A DNA stretch of 10,277 bases, from NCBI GenBank assembly GCA_900128585.1, contig LT642830.1, forward strand, positions 1-10,277. Direction: 5' to 3'. The notes under the pieces are model-generated. The model made no database searches. It was not told where the DNA came from and saw only the letters and a list, made by a program, of their open reading frames with translations. The DNA comes from Stramenopiles sp. TOSAG23-3 (taxonomy: Eukaryota > Sar). Below, piece after piece: positions 1 through 5,756 of the stretch (position 1 is the first letter of the stretch; every line of letters begins with the position of its first letter). The position numbers were made by a program, and so were the translations under genes.

Positions 1-2
1 AC

Positions 3-116
3 GATGGGGGGAAGCCGGTCAACCATGCCGAGGCAGGCGCAAAGGACCAGCGTAAACTTGAGCAGGCGAACCGGCGCAACTCGAAAGGTAAGGATAAAAA
101 GTGCGCCATTTTGTAA
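3..116 (+). CDS. 3' end of a gene encoding a CaaX-box (prenylated) protein, cut by the window edge
   Basis: Frame 3 reads 37 codons and then a TAA at 114-116. The peptide is hydrophilic and rich in Lys/Arg (residues QANRRNSKGKDKK near the end) and finishes with CAIL. A basic stretch followed by Cys-aliphatic-aliphatic-Leu at the exact C-terminus is the signature of a prenylated protein; in known enzymology a final Leu favours geranylgeranylation by GGTase-I. Rho/Rap/Ras-like small GTPases typically end this way, and some DnaJ co-chaperones and other proteins also carry CaaX boxes, so the protein family is not settled: the catalytic part lies left of the window. Base composition drops to AT-rich immediately after the stop, as at the other gene ends here. 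A competing longer frame from position 4 runs on into the AT-rich spacer and looks like chance. Confidence 0.6.
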   Translation, partial: DGGKPVNHAEAGAKDQRKLEQANRRNSKGKDKKCAIL

Positions 117-300
117 TTTTTTTTTGTGGGTAAAGAAACGATTCGGGTGGAAAGGGAAATTCTGTGTTGTTAAAGAAATTTCATGGTAGTTTGTTGGTCG
201 TGGTAACATTTATTTAAGTTTTGTCCCCCTTTTAAACTAATTTGATAAATTGTTTTTCTTGACACCTATATTTCTCATTGCATTTTTTCTCTTCTTCTAT

Positions 301-316
301 TACTTGGTACCAAGTA
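301..316. repeat. 16-bp perfect palindrome centred on GGTACC
   Basis: The sequence TACTTGGTACCAAGTA reads the same on both strands over all 16 bases. It sits in the spacer about 185 bp after the stop of the CaaX-protein gene. It could be a binding site for a dimeric factor or a short hairpin in the 3' region. Similar GGTACC-centred elements occur at 2287-2292 and 3417-3437. Confidence 0.7.
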
Positions 317-640
317 TAACAATTAAAAGTATTTAGTTGGAATAGTTTTATACCGACCGTGTTGGTACAACAGTGTCATTCCATTTATTTATTTTTTCAC
401 TGCTGTGTTCCTGCTTATCGATAATAGATTCATTTTTTTTTGGATAATTAATTACTCCTCGTAGACGACTAGTTTATTTACTATCAACAAAAACAATTTC
501 ATACAGTATACTGTGTCAATGTATAAAAAATATATAAAATTCAGATCATTTTAGCTTTAAAGTTAAATTGTTTGTGTTTCGTATTTGTATTCACAAGTAT
601 TGTATACTTTATATAGGTAATGAAAGTATTACCACTTCAG

Positions 641-695
641 AAGAAGAAGAAACGAGGAGGAGGGAGGAGGGAGAAATGGAGAAGCTGAAGAAATA
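641..695 (+). repeat. Polypurine tract
   Basis: Roughly 55 bases are almost entirely A and G on the plus strand (GAA, GGA and GGAGG units), broken by only a couple of pyrimidines. It is followed by a stretch rich in A and C (CTACCTAACTACC-like units) to about 735. Such tracts can be promoter or nucleosome-excluding elements; here it lies about 500 bp upstream of the PH-like gene. A 22-codon ATG frame running through it is low-complexity and is not taken as a gene. Confidence 0.5.
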
Positions 696-1165
696 AATCA
701 CCTACCTAACTACCAACCTACAACCAACAAGAAACAAGAAGGGAAGGGAGTATCAAACGAACAATTGCATAATTTGTAGTTGGACTATATTCTAGTTGTA
801 CCAATTGCCTATTATACCAAACGGACAAGCAAGTCCTCGTAGTCGTCTTTTATTACTTCGATTAGTTTTTATTATTTAGGGCTAATTATTATTAGTCTAT
901 TATTACTTCTTTTCTTGTTTTTTTATTTTTTATTATTATTATTACACACAACAAAGAGCTTTAGAGGAATAGTCCATGTATTATATTTTTCATTTGATTT
1001 ATTCAACAGTAGGTAAGTAGAATGTTTTCAAGGAATGCTTTTTATAGAAGGAAACTTTTGATATATACATTAGTTAATTCCCTTTGTACTTACTTGCCTA
1101 CGACAAGCTGCCTGCACGTTCGGGGGTGAGAAGTGTTGCTTCGCCGCTGGAAGAATAGAATTAGT

Positions 1166-1180
1166 AAGTATAATATACTT
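1166..1180. repeat. Short inverted repeat next to a start codon
   Basis: AAGTATA, one central A, then TATACTT: seven-base arms with a single-base centre, ending 11 bases before the ATG at 1192. It would lie in the 5' untranslated region or core promoter of the PH-like gene. It is AT-rich, so chance is possible. It overlaps the recurring ACTTCGTAC motif at 1177-1185. Confidence 0.4.
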
Positions 1181-1191
1181 CGTACAGCTCA

Positions 1192-1950
1192 ATGGCCGGA
1201 CTAGCGGAAACCTTTAACCTGGACCGGACACGGGAACTGCTGAAGCTCCGGTCGATGCTCAATGCGGCCAAGTTTGAAGAGGCCACCAGGCTTGCTGCTT
1301 TTCTGGAACCAGAACGTGGTTTTCAAGTGTTGACCGCTGGCTATGCAACAGTTCGGGGGAAAGACTTTGCGACGGAGAAAAAAAAGTGGTTCTCGTCCTC
1401 CAAGAAAATTGCGCCCGTTCGGCTGTTTTTCAACCTTACCTCCACGAAGGACACGCTCAATGACGTGACTATTTTCAGGATGGATGGCTTTGCGGACGAA
1501 AAAGATGTACATAGACTGCCTCGAACGCCATTGCATAGCTTGCGCCTGTCGTCGAAACATAAAATTGTTTCAAAACACGATGCTGAGGGCAGGGAGATTC
1601 TAAATATTGTTCCAAAAGGTGAGCCTGGAGCGGGGAAGGAAGAAACTGTTGAATTGGCATTTAGGCAACGCTCAGATGCCAAACGCTGGAGACAAGCCTT
1701 GGAGCAGGCTGTCATGGCGATCCATGTCACTATCGTACTCCATGATTTAGATTGGATTAGAACATCTAAGCTGAGCAGCTCTGTTTTTGATGATCAAAAA
1801 AAGTACAATTCGTTCCATAATTTAGCTTTCGCCCGCAGAACTGAGTTAGACGATATCGTCTTGCACGCCGTTCACGGCGACGAGTACACGTCGTTGCTGC
1901 GGGATGTCACCGCCCACGACTATTTTTTACGGCACGTGCAGCAGAAATAA
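1192..1950 (+). CDS. PH-like domain protein, otherwise uncharacterised (252 aa)
   Basis: A single open frame from ATG to TAA; the first in-frame ATG follows AT-rich DNA and matches the change in base composition. Residues 3-40 are a predicted helical segment rich in Leu and Ala. Residues about 44-178 look like a pleckstrin-homology fold: strands alternate with charged loops (KKKWFSSSKK, RLFFNLTST, VTIFRMDGF) and end in ETVELAFRQRSDAKRWRQALEQAV, which has the typical last strand and C-terminal helix with the near-invariant Trp (W166). PH domains bind phosphoinositides or proteins at membranes, but ligand-binding residues cannot be assigned. Residues 179-252 are a separate tail without a recognised domain. 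No signal peptide or membrane segment is seen. The PH call rests on pattern, not alignment; a related PH-superfold domain is possible. Possible poly(A) signals AATAAA follow at 2030-2035 and 2106-2111. Confidence 0.75.
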   Translation: MAGLAETFNLDRTRELLKLRSMLNAAKFEEATRLAAFLEPERGFQVLTAGYATVRGKDFATEKKKWFSSSKKIAPVRLFFNLTSTKDTLNDVTIFRMDGFADEKDVHRLPRTPLHSLRLSSKHKIVSKHDAEGREILNIVPKGEPGAGKEETVELAFRQRSDAKRWRQALEQAVMAIHVTIVLHDLDWIRTSKLSSSVFDDQKKYNSFHNLAFARRTELDDIVLHAVHGDEYTSLLRDVTAHDYFLRHVQQK

Positions 1951-2110
1951 TTGGATTACCCTTCTTTAAAAAACCAAAAAAAATGCGTAATTTAGAGTGC
2001 GTTTTATACGTCACTGTTTTTAAATTAAAAATAAATTTTATATATAGTGTATATGCTTTAAGATGTTTTTACGCAGTACATTAATTTTTTTTTAATTACA
2101 TACTAAATAA

Positions 2111-2166
2111 AAACAAGAAAATTGGCTGTTATTTTTAAAGTAAATTAACAGCCAATTTTCTCGTTT
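2111..2166. repeat. Inverted repeat, 21-bp arms, 14-bp spacer
   Basis: Left arm 2111-2131 and right arm 2146-2166 are reverse complements at 20 of 21 positions (the one difference pairs A2115 against C2162). The inner 15-16 bases, including ATTGGCTGTTA / TAACAGCCAAT, are perfect, and the loop is AT-only apart from one G. As RNA this would be a strong stem-loop about 160 bases after the stop of the PH-like gene. The right-arm sequence CAGCCAATTTTCTTGTTT recurs nearby without its partner, which suggests a small repeat family, not an isolated terminator. Confidence 0.85.
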
Positions 2167-2277
2167 AATTATTAATATATAATAAAAAAAAATTATATTT
2201 GCTTTATTATTAAGACTCTCAATTTATAATAATATAGACGACTAATAATATCCAATTCCATTTTTTCCAATCCTCAT

Positions 2278-2397
2278 AAATACTTCGGTACCAAACCAGC
2301 CAATTTTCTTGTTTTTAAATACTTCGGTGCCTAAGAGAGTAAATAACAGCCACAAACTTTGAAATGTATATACAATTTTCTTGTTTTAATGTATATA
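2278..2397 (+). repeat. Cluster of short direct repeats related to the inverted repeat
   Basis: Three repeat pairs are interleaved. AAATACTTCGGTACC (2278-2292) and AAATACTTCGGTGCC (2317-2331) match at 14 of 15 bases. CAGCCAATTTTCTTGTTTT (from 2297) repeats the right arm of the inverted repeat at 2146-2166 with one change, and ACAATTTTCTTGTTTT at 2372-2387 is a third partial copy. AATGTATATA at 2363-2372 and 2388-2397 directly flanks that last copy. An AATAACAGCC fragment at 2342-2351 is a further piece. This looks like a decayed local duplication. Confidence 0.7.
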
Positions 2398-2524
2398 TAA
2401 CACTTAAGACGAGAGTTTTAAAACATACTATATAAAACTATTATATAATTTGTTTTTTTTTAATTTGTTTTATAACACTTTAAGAATTATAAAAAAGAAA
2501 TCGGCAAAAAATTGGACCTCCTTG

Positions 2525-3238
2525 TCAGCTGGCTTTTCTTACCAAATCGTCCCCGTGGATAAGCACGAATCCTGCCGTGCCCTGTCCCACTCCAGCCTCT
2601 CGGCCAGCTCTATCCTGTTCCGCGCCTCCTGCAGAATCCGGCAATACCAACATAAAGATGCGCTTGGCCTTCACTACCGTTTGCAACTTTCTTGGCACAG
2701 ATCCTTTCTTGCTCCCTTGATTTTTTTTGCTCCGTGCGACACTCAGGGTAAATGTATTTCGTGTTTCCCGGACGACTGTTCCCACAACCCCTCTTTCGTG
2801 TACACAACGAGACGCGGCTATTTTCAGCGTGCTCCCTGTAAAAACGATGCCACGCCGAATAGTTTGTCTACCATCACGTGAACTGGCCCTGGATACACGC
2901 AGCCAATAGTCGTTCCAAGGCTTTCTTTTATCATTCATCAAGGGGGTCTCTTTCAGCTGAGGACGTAGCCTAGAACTTACAGCCTTAAACCCGGACCTTG
3001 CCAGAGTACTGCCACCACCCACCTTCCTACACCGAAACGGCACATTGGTCTTCGTCCTTCCTCCAAAATCCAAAGCAGAGGGAAAACTATTCTTAGGATA
3101 ATTTGAGAACTGCAATGCTTTGTTCTTTAACTTTTCGTCAATGGTCCGAGACACCTGCACACCTCCCCGATTCTCAGCCGTTAAAGCACTGTCCACATAA
3201 TCGCGAACAGGGTCGTATTGAGAATCCAAGTGATTCAT
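2525..3238 (-). CDS. POP4: Ribonuclease P/MRP protein subunit p29 (Rpp29/POP4 family), 237 aa
   Basis: Rpp29/POP4 is a core protein of RNase P and RNase MRP, the ribonucleoproteins that remove tRNA 5' leaders and process pre-rRNA; it acts in the nucleus and binds the catalytic RNA. The start is the ATG at 3238; five codons of upstream open frame contain only a TTG, then a stop at 3275-3277. Residues 1-100 are a basic, low-complexity N-terminus. The family domain follows: KRKPWNDYWLRV (105-115), GSTLKIAASRCVHERGVVG (135-153), TVVRETRNTFTL (154-165), the strand TVVKAKRIFMLVLP (187-200) and the last strand FVLIHGDDLV (224-233). These match the order of the Sm-like barrel of Rpp29 and archaeal Rnp1. 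Two loops look longer than usual: a Lys/Gly-rich insert at about 168-186 and a Gly/Ala/Glu-rich insert at about 201-223. The protein stops just after the last strand, lacking the basic tail found in animal homologues. It diverges from dolichol kinase. Confidence 0.85.
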   Translation of the reverse strand: MNHLDSQYDPVRDYVDSALTAENRGGVQVSRTIDEKLKNKALQFSNYPKNSFPSALDFGGRTKTNVPFRCRKVGGGSTLARSGFKAVSSRLRPQLKETPLMNDKRKPWNDYWLRVSRASSRDGRQTIRRGIVFTGSTLKIAASRCVHERGVVGTVVRETRNTFTLSVARSKKNQGSKKGSVPRKLQTVVKAKRIFMLVLPDSAGGAEQDRAGREAGVGQGTAGFVLIHGDDLVRKAS

Positions 3239-3416
3239 CACAACCTTTTTCAATCTACTATGAAAATCATTTATTTACACCATTCAATTTAGCAACATTA
3301 ATAATTGCATAGACAATGTACAGACCTACTAACAACAACAAAAGAGAGAAAGAGATTTATAAACGTAGACATTACCTCTCAATCAAAATCTTTTTATAGT
3401 AGTATGTATTCAATAA

Positions 3417-3437
3417 AAAAAGGTACGGTACCTTTTT
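3417..3437. repeat. Hairpin AAAAAGGTAC / GTACCTTTTT
   Basis: Ten-base perfect arms around a single central G. In RNA the realistic form is an eight-pair stem with a five-base loop (ACGGT). It lies in the divergent promoter region, about 180 bp upstream of the Rpp29 start, and again has GGTAC at its core like the palindrome at 301-316. It resembles a bacterial-type terminator, but in this eukaryotic setting, upstream of both genes, that role is not expected. Confidence 0.6.
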
Positions 3438-3458
3438 ATTAATGGTATTAATAAAATA

Positions 3459-3483
3459 TAATAATAATAATAATAATAATAAT
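3459..3483. repeat. TAA/ATA trinucleotide microsatellite
   Basis: About eight uninterrupted copies of a TAA unit. A shorter mixed run of ATTATTATAATAATAATA follows at about 3540-3558, partly complementary to it. It lies in non-coding DNA between the divergent Rpp29 and dolichol kinase genes, and is likely length-variable. Confidence 0.8.
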
Positions 3484-3879
3484 TTTAAATAAGTAGTCGT
3501 CTATTAAAGTGTCTGTCTATTATTAAATTTTAAAAAAATAATTATTATAATAATAATAGAAGACGACGACTAAGTACTATTTTCGTATTGTTTTTATAGT
3601 AATATGCTATACTTATTATTTTATTTATTTAATTTTGCGACCGCCAAGTTACACCGTAGATCTTCATCATTGTCTTTCTTCTGAGATATTTTATCGCCAT
3701 GTCGTCGCCTCGTCTTTTGTGTCATTAATCGTCACAATTAATTCGTGTTAATTCCATTGAATGATCAGTGTCGGTGTTCGTTTTTAAATAAATAGACACA
3801 GCAATCAAATGTAATAAGTACGATGAAAACGAAAAGTTTGTTGCGCTGTTGATTGTTGTTTTTTTATTTTTGTTTGGCA

Positions 3880-5601
3880 ATGATCGTTTTTCTGGACAGT
3901 GTGGAGAAAGCTGTTCTTCTCCTCGTATGGGGGAGAGTCTTGTCTGTTTTGTTGGGCGCCGCTGAACATGATATTGATACCGCGCAGTGGCGCGTGGTTC
4001 TAGCTGTTGTGACTCTCGGTGGTTTCATTTTTGATTCGTTTTTTCAAAAAGTATCCCTTTACGAATATTGCGGGTTCTCGTATCGAAAGGAACGAGAACT
4101 TGCGAGTAAGAGACCTCCCGGTCTTTTAGGGGGTGCTATACTGGTCCCAATGGTGCTTGGCAGTGTTGTCAACAATTGTAATGAAGGGAGTGAAGGTGGT
4201 TCGAACTACAAAAGATACTTGTTATTTTTGCTTTCGCTGTCAATATGCTGCAGCATGTCCTCCTTGATCGAAATAGGCTTCAGGAGAAAGCTTAAAGGTT
4301 GCAACAGAGTGGGTCTCCTTTGTCTGAGTGGATTTTCCGTCGTGGTATCGGCGTTCGCCTGCCAAGGAATTGATCCGTGGGGTGAGGGGACAATGTTTCT
4401 AGCCTACCTAACGTTTATCGCATCCTACCGAGGGTTGTATTACGTTACAGCCACATATTTAGGCGGTTCTTTTACGGTGGGAGAAGCCATGTCCGCTGTC
4501 CAAGCATTTTGTGTACTGTCTACTGATTTCGCACTGCTGCTGCTCTCCCAATTTCTCCCGAAGCGTGGTAGTGAAGGTGCCCTTGACTCTAGTTTCTTTG
4601 TCAAGCTCGGGCTCTTCCAAGATCGTTCAGCGCTTGACATTGTTTTAGAAGTTGGAATTCTGGGTACTCTGCTCATTGGTTTGTGTGCAACCTGTGCCTC
4701 AAGAATGTTTTGGACGTCCCGATTCCAGAAAAGGGCGTTCTATGGAAGCACCGTTGCCGGGTATGTTGCACTGGTCGCAACGTCTTCCCACCTGCTTGAC
4801 GACGAAGGAACAAACTTTATTGTGTGGGTTTATAACTTCGTGTTTCGGGAAGAGTTACATTTGTTAATGGTTGCGTTTTGGGGGTTTTTTCTTTTCATAG
4901 GGGTCGCGATGGTCATGTGGTATGGATCGTTTGTGAGGGGTGGTCTTGTCGTAAAACGCAAGTTGTTTCATGCGCTGGCTCTTGTGTTGTTTTGTCCACC
5001 GCTGCTGATGGCATTTGAGTTACTAAAGCTTGCCCTAGGGGTAGCGTTCGGGATTTTGCTGCTGTTGGAAATTGTTCGAGCGAATGACTCGACGTCTTAT
5101 TATATGAAAATATTTGATTCTTACATGCACGAAAATACGGACGAGCGTGATTCAGGAAGCTTGATACTGACGCACTTGTATTTGATGGCTGGGTGCGCCG
5201 TGCCGATGTGGCTTGTCGATCAGAGGGAGGGTCATTCGGAAGCGCCTGTGCTCCAGTCGTCCAAACTTCTTTGTGCATGCTCTGGTTTAATATCGGTTGG
5301 TATCGGAGACGCCTTGGGAGGGGTGATAGGGAAATTAATGGGGAAGCATCGTTGGCCAAGGTCAAAAAAGACGTTTGAAGGCTCAGCGGCCGTTGGAATC
5401 TCTGTCTTTATATTTTCTGTGGTTGTGTCCATGGTACCGCAGCTCTGTTTTCCTGGCATGCCCGTACTTGGCCGAGGCACTGTGTCGATCCCAGGAATAG
5501 CGTTGTTGTCGTTCACCACGATGGTCCTGGAAGCCAGTACGGGGCAGATTGACAACATATTACTGCCCCTCGTGTTCTTTTCCCTGATGTCAACAGTTTG
5601 A
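3880..5601 (+). CDS. DOLK: Dolichol kinase (CTP-dependent), multi-pass ER membrane protein, 573 aa
   Basis: Dolichol kinase (SEC59 in yeast; EC 2.7.1.108) transfers phosphate from CTP to dolichol, making the dolichyl phosphate carrier for N-glycosylation, O- and C-mannosylation and GPI anchors in the ER membrane. The C-terminal third is diagnostic: RKLFHALALVLFCPP (360-374), DERDSGSLILTHLYLMAGCAVPMWL (421-445, family DE.D.G...LTH.YL), and the CTP-site signature GIGDALGGVIGKLMGKHRWPRSKKTFEGS (474-502) with Asp477 and the KKTFEG core. Many hydrophobic segments run throughout, as expected for this multi-pass family. The N-terminal half is poorly conserved, as in other dolichol kinases, and total length is close to the human enzyme. 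The start chosen is the ATG at 3880; nine upstream open codons begin only at TTG. There is no visible intron. It converges on the PLC-X gene, which starts from the other side of a 155-bp gap. Confidence 0.93.
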   Translation: MIVFLDSVEKAVLLLVWGRVLSVLLGAAEHDIDTAQWRVVLAVVTLGGFIFDSFFQKVSLYEYCGFSYRKERELASKRPPGLLGGAILVPMVLGSVVNNCNEGSEGGSNYKRYLLFLLSLSICCSMSSLIEIGFRRKLKGCNRVGLLCLSGFSVVVSAFACQGIDPWGEGTMFLAYLTFIASYRGLYYVTATYLGGSFTVGEAMSAVQAFCVLSTDFALLLLSQFLPKRGSEGALDSSFFVKLGLFQDRSALDIVLEVGILGTLLIGLCATCASRMFWTSRFQKRAFYGSTVAGYVALVATSSHLLDDEGTNFIVWVYNFVFREELHLLMVAFWGFFLFIGVAMVMWYGSFVRGGLVVKRKLFHALALVLFCPPLLMAFELLKLALGVAFGILLLLEIVRANDSTSYYMKIFDSYMHENTDERDSGSLILTHLYLMAGCAVPMWLVDQREGHSEAPVLQSSKLLCACSGLISVGIGDALGGVIGKLMGKHRWPRSKKTFEGSAAVGISVFIFSVVVSMVPQLCFPGMPVLGRGTVSIPGIALLSFTTMVLEASTGQIDNILLPLVFFSLMSTV

Positions 5602-5756
5602 TTTACATCCTCCACTACTACTTGTACTAAAATCATGATGTTATATCTAGACTAAGTTTTAAATTACTACTATTACTTCGTACTTACTAAGAAGTAGTAA
5701 AATTCTTTACTTTTTTTATCAATTTCAAGTATCATACTCTTACACTTCGTACTGTT
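5602..5756. other. Short convergent spacer, two 3' ends
   Basis: Only 155 bp separate the stop codons of two convergent genes, so their polyadenylation regions must be close or overlapping. It is AT-rich. TTACTAC (5664-5670) can pair with GTAGTAA (5694-5700), and the motif ACTTCGTAC occurs twice (5675-5683, 5744-5752), the second only four bases before the PLC-X stop. Confidence 0.5.

Larger units (their letters stand above)
117..1191. other. AT-rich intergenic spacer, no gene seen
   Basis: About 1.1 kb between the CaaX-protein gene and the PH-like gene, both on the plus strand, so it should hold the 3' end of the first and the promoter of the second. I see no supported gene. It contains a 16-bp perfect palindrome at 301-316, two copies of a 9-mer AGACGACTA/TAGTCGTCT (463-471, 840-848), a nearly pure purine tract at about 641-695, an ATT microsatellite near 929-942, and a small inverted repeat at 1166-1180 just before the next start codon. 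A less AT-rich patch at about 1095-1155 directly upstream of the PH-like gene may be its 5' untranslated region. A consensus-like 5' splice site (GTAAGT, 1013-1018) exists, but no matching exon structure can be shown. Confidence 0.6.
1951..2524. other. AT-rich spacer between convergent genes, repeat-bearing, no gene seen
   Basis: Lies between the 3' ends of the PH-like gene (+) and the Rpp29 gene (-), so it should contain two transcription end regions and no promoter. It is extremely AT-rich. It holds a long-armed inverted repeat (2111-2166), partial copies of the same sequence and direct repeats at 2278-2397, and one AGACGACTA motif at 2236-2244. A plus-strand open frame entering the Rpp29 gene from 2450 starts at a non-ATG codon and is not supported. 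Confidence 0.6.
3239..3879. promoter_or_regulatory. Divergent promoter region between the Rpp29 and dolichol kinase genes
   Basis: About 640 bp separate the two divergent start codons, so both promoters and 5' leaders should lie here. The sequence is AT-rich with a hairpin at 3417-3437, a TAA microsatellite at about 3459-3483, and AGACGACTA-type motifs at 3494-3502 and 3561-3572. The stretch at about 3640-3730 is less AT-rich. It contains a nine-codon ATG frame (3699-3728, MSSPRLLCH then TAA) which, if transcribed, would be an upstream ORF in the dolichol kinase leader. I cannot identify a core promoter element with confidence. Confidence 0.5.

Noticed and set aside
4-189. Plus-strand 61-codon ORF from the first ATG of the window
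   Set aside because: It runs past the composition step into AT-rich spacer, and its first part overlaps the frame-3 reading that ends in a convincing CaaX box. Its latter half is low-complexity.
620-688. 22-codon ATG frame through the polypurine tract
   Set aside because: It encodes a Lys/Arg/Gly low-complexity peptide that follows from the purine tract itself; there is no sign of selection for coding.
1013-1048. Possible 5' UTR intron (GTAAGT at 1013, TTTTATAG near 1041-1048) upstream of the PH-like gene
   Set aside because: The implied intron would be only about 35 bases and no coding exon is visible on its left, so the match is probably chance.
1201-1730. Minus-strand ORFs opposite the PH-like gene
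   Set aside because: They are shadows of the plus-strand gene: no family motif, and no composition change at their ends.
2450-2881. Plus-strand 143-codon ORF opposite the Rpp29 gene
   Set aside because: It begins at a non-ATG codon in poly-T spacer, has no recognisable family, and lies antisense to the Rpp29 gene, which has family motifs.
3699-3728. Nine-codon ATG frame in the dolichol kinase leader
   Set aside because: It could be a uORF if transcribed, but several other short ATG frames occur between it and the start at 3880, and the transcript start is unknown.
3853-3879. Upstream extension of dolichol kinase from a TTG
   Set aside because: A eukaryotic gene should start at ATG; the first in-frame ATG is at 3880. 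The same reasoning moved Rpp29 to 3238, PLC-X to 7145 and the FYVE gene to 8012.
5664-5700. Stem TTACTAC / GTAGTAA as a terminator between the convergent genes
   Set aside because: The stem has only seven pairs with bulges in AT-rich DNA, and eukaryotic 3' ends do not rely on such hairpins.
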